Source: Methylobacterium platani (lineage in GTDB: Bacteria > Pseudomonadota > Alphaproteobacteria > Rhizobiales > Beijerinckiaceae). From it: DNA of 64,000 nt. Made by a program: the position numbers and the translations under genes. Position 1 is the first letter of the stretch; each line of letters begins with the position of its first letter. The DNA lies in contig NZ_LWHQ01000043.1 of NCBI RefSeq assembly GCF_001653715.1, forward strand, positions 93,607 to 157,606, in the 5' to 3' direction. Shown here in pieces: positions 18,586-26,573 of the stretch. Under the pieces are notes generated by a model. It was given only the letters and a program-made list of their open reading frames with translations. It did no database searches and was not told where the DNA came from.

Positions 18586-19296
18586 TCAGGCGGGGCGGGC
18601 CACCGGGCGCGGGCGCAGGTCGGGCGAGAGCCAGGCCTCGGCGGCCCGCAGGGCGCCGATGATCACGAAGGTGAGGGCGAGGTAGAACGCGCCGGCGCAG
18701 ACGAAGACCTCGAGCGCCCGGAAGCTCTGGGCGATCAGCTTCTGGGCGATCCCGGTGATCTCCATCAGGGTGATCGTGGAGGCGAGCGAGGTCGCCTTGA
18801 CGACCGAGATCACCTCGTTGCCGTAGGCCGGCAGGGCCTGGCGGGTGGCGAGCGGCAGGGTGACGCGGCGAAACAGCAGGCTCCGGCTCATGCCGCAGGC
18901 CCGGCCCGCCACCAGCGCCCCGTGCGGCACCGACAGGACCGCGCCCCGAAAAATCTCCGCCGTGTAGGCGCCGGTATTGAGGGCGAGCGCCAGGAGCGCG
19001 CACCAGTACGGCTCGCGGAAGACGGTCCACAGGCCCCAGGCCTGCAGCGTCGGCCGGAACTGGCCCAGCCCGTAATAGATCAGGAAGATCTGCACCAGGA
19101 GCGGCGTGCCGCGGAACACGAAGACGTAGAGGCGGGCGAGCCAGCCGGCCGGCGCGAGGCCGGAGAGCCGGCCCCAGGCCGCGAGCGCCGCGAGCACGCC
19201 GCCCAGGGCCACCGAGCCGGCGGTGAGGCTCAGGGTCAGCGGCAGGCCGCCGAGCAGCGACCGCACGGTGGATGCGAGGAAGTCGGGATCGATCAT
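18586..19296 (-). CDS. hisM: Polar amino acid ABC transporter permease (HisM-like)
   Basis: A 236-residue permease. It has the HisM/ArtM signature FRGTPLLVQIFLIYYGLGQF and the EAA-like loop ACGMSRSLLFRRVTLPLATRQALPAYGNEVISVVKATSLAS. About five hydrophobic helices are seen. The start MIDPDFLAS at 19296 overlaps the stop of the upstream permease by four bases; the frame runs further upstream but is antisense-like there. It pairs with the next permease to form the heterodimeric channel. Confidence 0.86.
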   Translation of the reverse strand: MIDPDFLASTVRSLLGGLPLTLSLTAGSVALGGVLAALAAWGRLSGLAPAGWLARLYVFVFRGTPLLVQIFLIYYGLGQFRPTLQAWGLWTVFREPYWCALLALALNTGAYTAEIFRGAVLSVPHGALVAGRACGMSRSLLFRRVTLPLATRQALPAYGNEVISVVKATSLASTITLMEITGIAQKLIAQSFRALEVFVCAGAFYLALTFVIIGALRAAEAWLSPDLRPRPVARPA

Positions 19297-19997
19297 CGGG
19301 TGCCCCGCCGGGCATGGGCCTCGGCCCGGGAGAAGCCCCAGGTCGAGAGCGAGGTGATGGCGAGGTAGAGCGCCGCGGCCGCGAGGTAGAAGGTGAAGGG
19401 CTGGCGGGTCGAGCCGGCGCCGACCTGGGCCTGGCGCAGCAGCTCGACGAGGCCCGTGACCGAGACCAGCGCCGAGTCCTTGAGCAGGATCTGCCAGACG
19501 TTGCCGAGGCCGGGGAGCGCGTCGCGGGCGACGAGCGGCGCCACGACCCGGCGCAGGATCAGGCCGCGATGCATGCCGACGGCGCGGGCCGCCTCGATCT
19601 GCCCGCGGTCGAGGGCGAGGTAGGCGCCGCGGAACACCTCGGCCTGGTAGGCGCCCGAGATGATGCCGAGCGCCGCGACGCCGACCCCGAAGGCCGGCAC
19701 CCCGACGAAGCCGGTGACGCCGAACAGCCCGGCGATGCTGCCCAGCGCCGCGCTGCCGCCGAAATACAGGAGGTAGATGACGAGCAGGTCCGGCACGCCG
19801 CGCAGCAGCGTGGTGTAGCCGTCGGCGAGCGCCCGCAGGGGCAGGAGGCCGGAGAGCTTGGCGCTCGCCGCGAGGCCGCCGAGCACCGCCCCGACGAGGA
19901 AGCCGCACAGGGCGAGGGCCAGGGTGGTGCCGGCGGCGAGCAGCAGCGCGCCGCCCCAGCCGCCGGGCCCGAAGCCGAGAAGGGTGAAGGCGCTCAC
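19293..19997 (-). CDS. hisQ: Polar amino acid ABC transporter permease (HisQ-like)
   Basis: A 234-residue permease. It has the HisQ motif TLLRGVPDLLVIYLLYFGG and the loop AVGMHRGLILRRVVAPLVARDALPGLGNVWQILLKDSALVSVTGL. The short loop between these blocks, with GAYQAEVFRGAYLALDRGQIEAARA, is standard for this family. It lies 46 bases downstream of the binding-protein gene and overlaps the partner permease by four bases. Confidence 0.87.
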   Translation of the reverse strand: MSAFTLLGFGPGGWGGALLLAAGTTLALALCGFLVGAVLGGLAASAKLSGLLPLRALADGYTTLLRGVPDLLVIYLLYFGGSAALGSIAGLFGVTGFVGVPAFGVGVAALGIISGAYQAEVFRGAYLALDRGQIEAARAVGMHRGLILRRVVAPLVARDALPGLGNVWQILLKDSALVSVTGLVELLRQAQVGAGSTRQPFTFYLAAAALYLAITSLSTWGFSRAEAHARRGTR

Positions 19998-20043
19998 GCG
20001 GGTACCGTCCCTGGTTCCGGGCTCTCGTCGCGACGTCGGGCCG

Positions 20044-20898
20044 TCAGCTCTGCGGGGTCAGGTCGGCCTTGAACCACTTGAGCGACAGCTTCTTCAGGGT
20101 GCCGTCGGCGATCACCGAGTCGATGCCCTCGTCGAGCCGCGCCTTCAGCTTCGCCTCGCCCTTGCGCAGGCCCATCGCCACGCCGCGGCCGAGGATGCCG
20201 CCGCGGAAGCGGGGACCCGCCAGCATCACCGTGCCGGCGAATTCCGGCTTCTCGGCGGTCGCCCGCAGGGGCGCGTCGTTGGCGAAGATCGCGTCGATGC
20301 GGCCGGCGGCGAGGTCGAGGTCGTGCTGCTCGGTGGTCTTGTACTCGCGCACCTCGACGATGCCCTTGAGGTACTTGTCCATGAAGCCGGCGTGGATGGT
20401 CGAGACCTGCACGCCGACGGTCTTGCCCTTCAGGAGCGGCTTGATCGCGTCGAGCGCCTTCTGCGCCTCGGCCTCGTTCGCCAGGCTGAACTTCTCGCCG
20501 CCGAGCGGCAGCTTGGCCAGCGGCCCGTTGCGGTCGACGGCGAAGCCCGAGGAATCGCCACTATAGGGCTTGGTGAAGTCCACCACCTTCAGCCGCGCGT
20601 CGGTGATGGTCATGCCCGACATGATGGCGTCGAACTTCCTGGCGTTGAGGCCCGGCACCACGCCGTCCCAGTCCTGGGCCACGAACTCGCATTTCAGCTT
20701 GGCGCGGGCGCAGATCTCGCGGCCGAGCTCGATCTCGTAGCCGTCGAGGGTGCCGTCCGGCTTGGTGAAGTTGTACGGCGCATAGGCGCCCTCGGTGGCG
20801 ATCCTCACCGTCTCCGGCACCGTGTCGTCGGCCCGGGCCGCCCCGGCGGTGCCGAGGGCGAGGGAGAGGAGGAGGGCGAGAGCGGATCGGAGTCTCAT
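20044..20898 (-). CDS. Polar amino acid ABC transporter substrate-binding protein (HisJ/ArgT type)
   Basis: A 284-residue periplasmic protein. A signal peptide (RLRSALALLLSLALGTAGAARA) is followed by the family 3 blocks IATEGAYAPYNFTKPDGTLDGYEIELGREICARAKLKCEF, DWDGVVPGLNARKFDAIMSGMTITDAR and DLAAGRIDAIFANDAPL. Cys-containing AKLKCEFV matches the HisJ/LAO/octopine group that has a Cys pair, but only one obvious partner cysteine is visible. It is the first gene of the transporter operon and probably the most expressed. Confidence 0.88.
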   Translation of the reverse strand: MRLRSALALLLSLALGTAGAARADDTVPETVRIATEGAYAPYNFTKPDGTLDGYEIELGREICARAKLKCEFVAQDWDGVVPGLNARKFDAIMSGMTITDARLKVVDFTKPYSGDSSGFAVDRNGPLAKLPLGGEKFSLANEAEAQKALDAIKPLLKGKTVGVQVSTIHAGFMDKYLKGIVEVREYKTTEQHDLDLAAGRIDAIFANDAPLRATAEKPEFAGTVMLAGPRFRGGILGRGVAMGLRKGEAKLKARLDEGIDSVIADGTLKKLSLKWFKADLTPQS

Positions 20899-21199
20899 TG
20901 CGGCGTTGTCCCCCTTCGGCCGTTCGCGGCCTTCACGCGCCTAGCTGTCCCGCAAGGCGTGCCCCGACGCAAGCGCTTGCAGGCCCGGACGATGCGAGCC
21001 GCGTGCCAGGATGCGTCCTGAGGTTTGCACTCACACCCGGGCGCTGCTATGGCGCCCCCGCGGGCGGTCGTGCCCGCTCGACACGACATGCGGGCGCCGC
21101 CCGCCGGGAGCGGACGACGATGACCCCGAGGGCAGAGGCGCGACGACGGATCGGCTGACCGATCCGCCCCATATCCCGACGCCTGCCCCGAGTCTGCCC
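20899..21199. other. Divergent intergenic region
   Basis: This 301-base gap separates the amino-acid transporter (minus) and the acetyltransferase (plus). No gene, hairpin or clear promoter box could be supported. It should carry the promoters of both flanking units. Confidence 0.5.
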
Positions 21200-21703
21200 G
21201 TGACCACGCTTCCCCTCGTCATCCGGCCCGAAACCTCGCGCGACAACGACGCCATCGAGCGCCTGCACGAGCGCGCCTTCGGCCCCGGCCGCTACGCCCG
21301 CACCGCCTTCCGGTTGCGCGAGGGCGTGCGTCACCTGCCCGATCTCTCGTTCACGGCGCTCGTCGGCACGCTGCTGGTCGGCTCGATCCGGGTCTCGCCG
21401 GCCCGGGCGGGCGCGACCCCGCTCCTGGTGCTGGGTCCGCTCACGGTCGATCCGGCCTTCGGCAGCCGCGGCATCGGCGGCGCCCTGATGCGCGCCTCCC
21501 TCGACGCCGCCCGCGCCGGCGGCCACGGCCTCGTCATCCTGGTCGGCGATGCGCCCTACTACGCCCGCTTCGGCTTCCGGGTGCTGCCGCCGCGCAAGCT
21601 CACTCTGCCGGGCCCGGTCGATCCGGGGCGGTTCCTGGGCCTGGAACTGCGCGAGGGTGCCCTGGCGGAGACGGGCGGGAGCGTGGTCGGCGGCTCTGCC
21701 TGA
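21200..21703 (+). CDS. GNAT-family N-acetyltransferase (YhbS-like)
   Basis: A 167-residue acetyltransferase. The acetyl-CoA-binding motif A reads LTVDPAFGSRGIGGALMRASLDAARAGGHG. The YhbS-type tail LVGDAPYYARFGFRVLPPRKLTLPGPVDPGRFLGLELREGAL is clear. The GTG at 21200 is chosen because the recognisable fold (LVIRPETSRDNDAIERLHERAFGPGRY) starts directly behind it; the frame upstream is Arg/Pro-rich and unconvincing. The acceptor substrate is unknown. It stands alone between unrelated genes. Confidence 0.8.
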   Translation: MTTLPLVIRPETSRDNDAIERLHERAFGPGRYARTAFRLREGVRHLPDLSFTALVGTLLVGSIRVSPARAGATPLLVLGPLTVDPAFGSRGIGGALMRASLDAARAGGHGLVILVGDAPYYARFGFRVLPPRKLTLPGPVDPGRFLGLELREGALAETGGSVVGGSA

Positions 21704-21824
21704 GAGACTGTCTCGTCGGGTTACGGAGCGTCCACCCCTCGGCGTCATCCCGGGTTCTTGCCTGCGGCAAGCCCCAGGACGACGTGTCGAACATTCAGCT
21801 CATGGAACAGATAACAAATAGGTT

Positions 21825-21850
21825 TTCCCCTCTCCGGCGGGAGAGGGGAA
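21825..21850. repeat. Palindromic hairpin between convergent genes
   Basis: TTCCCCTCTCC (21825-21835) pairs perfectly with 21840-21850 around GGCG. It lies between the convergent acetyltransferase and PepSY genes and could stop transcription from either side, but no clear T-run follows in either direction. The sequence type resembles common dispersed palindromes of GC-rich alphaproteobacteria. Confidence 0.45.
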
Positions 21851-21868
21851 GGGTGCCTCGTTCCTGAA

Positions 21869-22468
21869 CTACTTATCCTTCATCACCTGGCCGTCCGGCC
21901 CGACCTTCACTTCCTTCTCGCTGTCGGCCAGCGCCACCTTGATCTCGTAGGCGACCGCCGAGCCCTCGCGCTCGACCTCGGCCTCGTAGGCCTTGCCGCC
22001 GCCAGCCTGCTTCTCGGCGATCGCCAAGGCGTCCTTCAGCGAGACCTTCGCGTTGCTGAAGTCGGCGACCTTCAGGCGGGTGAAGTAGCGCTCGAACGGC
22101 TGGTTCTCGGTCTTGTACAGCGCGCCCGTATCGGCGTTGATGCCGTACTCGACCAGCTTGCCGTCCGGATAGACCACCTTGATCGACCAGTGGGTCGGGT
22201 TCTTGCTGTCCGCCTTCTCGAAGTCGGCGTCGATGGCGCGGCCCTTGTCGCCCTGCTGCTCGGCGGTGGCGATCGCCTGGGCGAGGCTGATCTTGGTCAG
22301 CTTGGCGGCCTGGAACTCCTTCATGTCCTTCATGTCGGCCGTCGCCGGGGCGGTCGTGGCCGGAGCCGTGCCGGGCGCGGTCGGCGCGGTCGGGGCGGTG
22401 GTCTGGGCGAGGGCGAGACCAGTGGTCAGGGCGAGGGCGCCGGCGGTAGCGAGGAAGCGCGTCAGCAT
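21869..22468 (-). CDS. Exported protein with two PepSY-like domains
   Basis: A 199-residue exported protein. A signal peptide (RFLATAGALALTTGLALAQ) is followed by a Thr/Ala/Pro linker. Two PepSY-like repeats then follow: ISLAQAIATAEQQGDKGRAIDADFEK...WSIKVVYPDGKLVEYGINADTGAL at about residues 58-118, and VSLKDALAIAEKQAGGGKAYEAEVER...YEIKVALADSEKEVKVGPDGQV at 141-196. PepSY domains occur in peptidase propeptides and envelope proteins and may inhibit proteases or bind metals. No partner protease is adjacent. It is divergent from the small cysteine-rich gene. Confidence 0.75.
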   Translation of the reverse strand: MLTRFLATAGALALTTGLALAQTTAPTAPTAPGTAPATTAPATADMKDMKEFQAAKLTKISLAQAIATAEQQGDKGRAIDADFEKADSKNPTHWSIKVVYPDGKLVEYGINADTGALYKTENQPFERYFTRLKVADFSNAKVSLKDALAIAEKQAGGGKAYEAEVEREGSAVAYEIKVALADSEKEVKVGPDGQVMKDK

Positions 22469-22651
22469 CGTGGTCTCCGAGGGTACCTTTAAGGACACCG
22501 GAAACGCCGTTCCCCCGACTTGGTTGCCCGATGGGCAGCCTGCTCGCGGAAGTGGCAGGCAATTCGCCGGGAACAGGGATACTCCCCACCGGTTGGTCGG
22601 ACATCGCGGCCCGCCCGTCGCGGCGGTGCCCTCCCTCGTCGGAGATCCTCC

Positions 22652-22906
22652 GTGCCGCTCCTTCGCGTCCTGCCGGCGCTCGCTCCCCTGATCCTCGCGG
22701 CCCCCGTCCTGGCGCAGGGCGGCCCGTTCCCCGATCCCGATGCCACCGGCGCGCTGCGCGGCGGGCGGGATGTCCGGGACATCGTCCCCCGCACCGGCCC
22801 GCAGGCCTGCCAGCGCTGGTGCGAGGCCGATCACGTCCCCTGCGACCCTCCGAACTTCAAGATCGCCGACGGCCGCTGCCGGCCCTTCGGCGGCGGCCGG
22901 TTCTGA
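22652..22906 (+). CDS. Small exported four-cysteine protein, function unknown
   Basis: An 84-residue protein. The GTG at 22652 has GGAG seven bases upstream and gives a clear signal peptide (LLRVLPALAPLILAAPVLAQG). The mature part of about 60 residues has four cysteines (QACQRWCEADHVPC, then GRCRPF) and a glycine-rich tail. The even cysteine number suggests disulfides in the periplasm. It is not a family recognised here. It is followed by an SDR gene after 33 bases. Confidence 0.6.
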   Translation: MPLLRVLPALAPLILAAPVLAQGGPFPDPDATGALRGGRDVRDIVPRTGPQACQRWCEADHVPCDPPNFKIADGRCRPFGGGRF

Positions 22907-22939
22907 TCGCCGCCCCTGCAACCCGGAGCCGGATGTCCC

Positions 22940-23800
22940 ATGACCGATTTCCCCAAGCCGCCCTTCGCGCGCCAGAAGCCGATCCCGATGCCCGGCCGCG
23001 ACGCCGACATGGATCCGCGGCCCGATTACGGTGAGACCCGCTACAAGGGCTCGGGACGGCTCGCCGACCGCAAGGCGATCGTCACCGGGGGCGACAGCGG
23101 CATCGGCAAGGCGGTGGCGCTCGCCTTCGCCCGCGAGGGCGCCGACGTGCTGATCGCCTATTACGACGAGCACGACGACGCCCGCGAGATCGCGACGCTG
23201 GTCGAATCCGCCGGCCGCAAGGCGGTGCTGGTGCCCGGCGACATCAAGGACCCGGCCCATTGCCGCGCCATCGTCGAGAAGACGGTGGCGGCATTCGGGC
23301 GGGTCGACGTGCTCGTCAACAACGCCGCCCACCAGGCCACCGTGCAGTCGATCGACGAGATGAGCGACGAGGAGTGGGATGTCACCTTCCGCACCAACAT
23401 CCACGCGATGTTCTACCTGACCAAGGCGGCGGTGCCGCACATGCGGCCGGGCTCGGCGATCATCAACACGACGTCGATCAATGCCGACGCGCCGAGCCCG
23501 CAGCTGCTGGCCTACGCCACCACCAAGGGGGCGATCCAGAACTTCACCGGCGGCCTGGCGCAGCTGCTCGCCGAGAAGGAGATCCGGGTGAACTGCGTCG
23601 CCCCCGGCCCGGTCTGGACGCCGCTGATCCCCTCGACCATGCCCGAGGAGAAGGTGCGCCAGTTCGGCTCCCAGGTGCCGATGAAGCGCCCCGGTCAGCC
23701 GGTCGAGCTCGCGCCCGTCTACGTGATGCTGGCGAGCGAGGAGGCGAGCTACGTCTCCGGCGCCACGGTGGCGGTGACCGGCGGCAAGCCGATGATCTGA
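22940..23800 (+). CDS. SDR-family oxidoreductase (YghA-like)
   Basis: A 286-residue short-chain dehydrogenase. The cofactor motif TGGDSGIG lies at residues 49-56, the NNAA motif at 127-130, and the catalytic Ser179-Tyr192-Lys196 set in NTTSINADAPSPQLLAYATTKGA. A 40-residue N-terminal extension rich in Pro (KPPFARQKPIPMPGRD) is typical of YghA/GsiB-like long-N SDRs linked to stress. The end VYVMLASEEASYVSGATVAVTGGKPMI is complete. The substrate is unknown; an aldehyde or sugar is possible. Confidence 0.85.
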   Translation: MTDFPKPPFARQKPIPMPGRDADMDPRPDYGETRYKGSGRLADRKAIVTGGDSGIGKAVALAFAREGADVLIAYYDEHDDAREIATLVESAGRKAVLVPGDIKDPAHCRAIVEKTVAAFGRVDVLVNNAAHQATVQSIDEMSDEEWDVTFRTNIHAMFYLTKAAVPHMRPGSAIINTTSINADAPSPQLLAYATTKGAIQNFTGGLAQLLAEKEIRVNCVAPGPVWTPLIPSTMPEEKVRQFGSQVPMKRPGQPVELAPVYVMLASEEASYVSGATVAVTGGKPMI

Positions 23801-23885
23801 GGCCGATGATCCCATGGAAGGCCTGGTCCAGGCCTGATAGATTCGTGTCCGCTCCCCTGGAGCGAACGCGATCTCTGGACGATCG

Positions 23886-24185
23886 ATGGACCGCGACGAA
23901 GCCCTTGCCCACCTGAAGGCGATCGAGCCCGACCTGCGGGCGCTCGGTGTCGGCAGCCTGTCCATCTACGGCTCGGTCGCCCGCGACGAGGCGAGGCCGG
24001 ATTCCGACCTCGATATCCTGGTCGAACCCGGCAGCGATGCCTTCTACGACCTGCGCAACTACATGGGCGTCTACGACAGGCTGAGTGCGGCCTTTCCGGG
24101 CCTCAGCATCGGCTACTCCACGCGCGCCGGCCTCTCGGGACATATCAGGGCCCAGGTCGACCGCGAGGCGGTTCGGGTCTTCTGA
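23886..24185 (+). CDS. MNT-domain minimal nucleotidyltransferase of a MNT-HEPN pair
   Basis: A 99-residue protein. The nucleotidyltransferase motif is GSVARDEARPDSDLDILVE (Gly29-Ser30, Asp41, Asp43). In this family a third acidic residue normally lies in a V-D-L-V-T strand. Here the aligned strand reads SIGYST, so Gly76 stands at the place of that aspartate. The related MntA antitoxin adds AMP to its HEPN partner. The stop overlaps the next gene's start by one base (TGATG-type junction). Confidence 0.82.
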   Translation: MDRDEALAHLKAIEPDLRALGVGSLSIYGSVARDEARPDSDLDILVEPGSDAFYDLRNYMGVYDRLSAAFPGLSIGYSTRAGLSGHIRAQVDREAVRVF

Positions 24186-24541
24186 TGGCGCCGAGCCGGA
24201 ACCCGCTGCTGCGCCTGGAGCATGTCCGCGACGAAATTCATGCCCTCACGGAGGCCGCTGCGGGAATCGGCCGTGACGACTTCATGGATTCCTACATCCT
24301 GCGGCGAACCGCCGAGCACGCAATCCTGATCATCTCCGAAGCCGTCAAGGCCGTGCCGAACGAGATGACGGATCGTTACCCCGGTCCGCCTTGGGCGGAT
24401 ATCCGCGGCATCGGCAACATCCTGCGGCATGAGTATTATGCCGTCGATCCGCTCGTGCTGTGGAACATCATGACGGAGCATCTTCCGGCATTGGCGCTCG
24501 TCGTCGACCGGATGATCGCCGAGAATTGGGATCAGGGGTGA
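24185..24541 (+). CDS. HEPN-domain (DUF86-type) protein of a MNT-HEPN pair
   Basis: A 118-residue all-helical HEPN protein. The C-terminal motif region reads IRGIGNILRHEYYAVDPLVLW. The usual R-x4-H-x-Y motif keeps His82 and Tyr84, but residue 77, where the Arg is expected, is glycine; Arg74 and Arg81 lie nearby. HEPN partners of this kind are RNase toxins silenced by AMP transfer to the motif tyrosine. It is translationally coupled to the MNT gene. Codon use is less GC-rich than in neighbouring genes, consistent with transfer. Confidence 0.82.
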   Translation: MAPSRNPLLRLEHVRDEIHALTEAAAGIGRDDFMDSYILRRTAEHAILIISEAVKAVPNEMTDRYPGPPWADIRGIGNILRHEYYAVDPLVLWNIMTEHLPALALVVDRMIAENWDQG

Positions 24542-24570
24542 CGGGCGACCGACACCCCCGCCATTCCCTC

Positions 24571-24789
24571 TCACTGTGCGGCCAGCGACACCCGGAACAG
24601 CGTCCGCCCGGTCTCGTCGCGGACGTTCATGGCGAGGATCGCACCGGCCGAGCGGGCGAGGTCGAGGGCGCAGGAGCGCAGGGCCTGGACGGCCTCGGCA
24701 TGCGCGGCGCCCGCATCGGAGAGCACCACCCCGATCGCGTCGCGGGCGTCCCAGGTTCCGGCATCGAGGTCGAAGAAGTAGCGGTGCAC
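24571..24789 (-). CDS. DUF6894-like small protein
   Basis: A 72-residue protein beginning MHRYFFDLDAGTWDARDAIGVVLSDAGAAHAEAVQAL and ending VRDETGRTLFRVSLAAQ. The pattern (RYFFDL, D-GV-L-D-A-A, V-DE-GR-LF-V) is that of a small protein family common in Methylobacterium and Bradyrhizobium, classed as DUF6894. No function is established. Its end lies 29 bases from the convergent HEPN stop. Confidence 0.75.
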   Translation of the reverse strand: MHRYFFDLDAGTWDARDAIGVVLSDAGAAHAEAVQALRSCALDLARSAGAILAMNVRDETGRTLFRVSLAAQ

Positions 24790-25058
24790 GGTGCGTCCTC
24801 CCTGCTCGCTCCGGTCTTGCCGGACCGGCCGCCCCGCGCCTTAACGCAGGCTAACCGGTCCCACGCAAAGTCCGGGCCGCCGTCGCGCGGCTCCCGCACG
24901 AGCCGAATCGGCGTTGCTGCTACGTCACCCTAGCCCGGCGGCGGCAACGGCCTCAAGCCGGGATCGACACCCGTGGTTGCCGTAGCGGCAGACGAAAGCA
25001 ACCGACGGTCCGATGCGCGAGGCGCCGACGCCTTCTGACGCCGCGGCCGGCCGGGGCC
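24790..25058. other. Intergenic region ahead of the eutBC repeat
   Basis: No gene can be supported between the DUF6894-like gene and the dispersed repeat at 25059. The sequence is moderately GC-rich and should hold the promoter of the minus-strand gene. No riboswitch-like conserved box was seen ahead of eutB. Confidence 0.5.
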
Positions 25059-25161
25059 AGAGCATTTTCCGGCAAAGCGGATACCGGTTCGGCGAAGACG
25101 ATGCGGCAGGATCAGAGACCTGGAGCGGCGTCCGGTTGCAAGGCGATCGGGCGCTGCTCTA
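25059..25161 (+). repeat. Dispersed intergenic repeat, copy 1 (upstream of eutB)
   Basis: This element begins AGAGCATTTTCCGG and ends CGGGCGCTGCTCTA, with short inverted ends AGAGCA/TGCTCT. Its last 61 bases (25101-25161) match, in opposite orientation, the element at 27395-27455 at 52 of 61 positions by hand alignment. Shared blocks are ATGCGGCA, GACCT, CGTCCG, TTGCAA and GATCGGGCGC. It ends 41 bases before the eutB start. Confidence 0.8.
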
Positions 25162-25202
25162 GGCTCGCGGCTCCTCGCAAGGCCCACAGGTGCGATCCGC
25201 TC

Positions 25203-26573
25203 ATGAGCTATCGGCACGTCGTCGGACCCCGGACATTCGCCTTCGCCGATCTCGCCGAGCTGATGGCGAAGGCGAGCCCGCCCCGCTCGGGCGACCGGCT
25301 CGCCGGGCTGGCGGCGGGCAGCGCCGAGGAATGCGTCGCGGCGCGCTGGTGCCTCGCCGAGGTCCCCCTTGCCGAGATCCTGGCCCGGCCGCTGATCCCC
25401 TACGAGGCCGACGACGTCACCCGGCTGATCCTCGACGGCCACGACGGCGCCGCCTTCGCGTCCATCGCCCATCTGACGGTCGGCGATTTCCGCGAGTTCC
25501 TGCTCACCGCCCCGTCCGGGACCCTGGCGGCGATCGCCCCCGGCGTGACGCCGGAGATCGCCGCCGCGGTGTCGAAGATCATGCGCAACCAGGACCTGAT
25601 CCTGGTCGCCCGCAAGGCCCGGGTGATCACGCGCCTGCGCAACACGATCGGGCTGCCCGGCACGCTGGCGGTGCGCCTCCAGCCCAACCATCCGAGCGAC
25701 GACCCCGCCGGGATCACGGCGGCGATCCTCGACGGCCTGGCCTATGGCTGCGGCGATGCCTGCATCGGCATCAACCCGGCCTCGGATTCGGTGCAGGGGC
25801 TGACCGGCCTGCTGCACCTCCTGGCCGAGATGATCGACCGCTACGCGATCCCGACGCAAGGCTGCGTGCTCACCCACGTCACCACGACGCTGGAGGCGTT
25901 GAACCGCGGCGTGCCGGTCGACCTCGTGTTCCAGTCGATCGCCGGAACGCAAGGCGCCAATGCCTCGTTCGGCGTCACCCTGCCGCTCCTGCGGGAGGCG
26001 CACGAGGCGGCGCTCGCCCTGAAGCGCGGGACGCTCGGCGACAACGTGATGTATTTCGAGACCGGCCAGGGCTCGGCGCTCTCGGCCGACGCCCATCACG
26101 GCATCGACCAGCAGACGCTGGAGGCCCGGGCCTACGCGGTGGCGCGCGCCTTCCGGCCGCTCCTCGTCAACACGGTGGTGGGCTTCATCGGGCCGGAATA
26201 CCTCTACGACGGCAAGGAGATCATCCGGGCCGGGCTCGAGGATCATTTCTGCGGCAAGCTGATGGGCGTGCCGCTCGGCGTCGACGTCTGCTACACCAAC
26301 CACGCCGAGGCCGACCAGGACGACATGGACACGCTGCTGACGCTGCTCGGCGCCGCCGGCGTGACCTACGTCATGGGCGTGCCGGGGGCCGACGACGTGA
26401 TGCTGAACTACCAGTCGACCTCGTTCCACGACCAGCTCTACCTGCGCGAGGTGATGGGGCTGGGGCGGGCGCCGGAATTCGCCGAGTGGCTCGCCCGGAT
26501 CGGGCTGACCGATGCCGCGGGCGCCCTCCTGCCCGGCGACGGGGCGCCGCTCCTCGCGGGACGCGCCGCATGA
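25203..26573 (+). CDS. eutB: Ethanolamine ammonia-lyase large subunit EutB
   Basis: A 456-residue catalytic subunit. It begins MSYRHVVGPRTFAFADLAELMAKASPPRSGD and carries the EutB blocks MRNQDLILVARKARVITRLRNTIGLPG, RLQPNHPSDDPAGI, YGCGDACIGINPASDS, CVLTHVTTT and VYFETGQGS-like NVMYFETGQGSALSADAHHG. EutB cleaves ethanolamine to acetaldehyde and ammonia with adenosylcobalamin. ATG 25203 is chosen because conserved sequence starts there. No microcompartment, EutA reactivase or aldehyde dehydrogenase is adjacent. It overlaps eutC by four bases. Confidence 0.95.
   Translation: MSYRHVVGPRTFAFADLAELMAKASPPRSGDRLAGLAAGSAEECVAARWCLAEVPLAEILARPLIPYEADDVTRLILDGHDGAAFASIAHLTVGDFREFLLTAPSGTLAAIAPGVTPEIAAAVSKIMRNQDLILVARKARVITRLRNTIGLPGTLAVRLQPNHPSDDPAGITAAILDGLAYGCGDACIGINPASDSVQGLTGLLHLLAEMIDRYAIPTQGCVLTHVTTTLEALNRGVPVDLVFQSIAGTQGANASFGVTLPLLREAHEAALALKRGTLGDNVMYFETGQGSALSADAHHGIDQQTLEARAYAVARAFRPLLVNTVVGFIGPEYLYDGKEIIRAGLEDHFCGKLMGVPLGVDVCYTNHAEADQDDMDTLLTLLGAAGVTYVMGVPGADDVMLNYQSTSFHDQLYLREVMGLGRAPEFAEWLARIGLTDAAGALLPGDGAPLLAGRAA

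Noticed and set aside
24790-25202. Search for a cobalamin riboswitch ahead of eutB
   Set aside because: No B12-box-like conserved sequence was seen; the region holds the dispersed repeat instead. bluB has no leader because it overlaps gdh.
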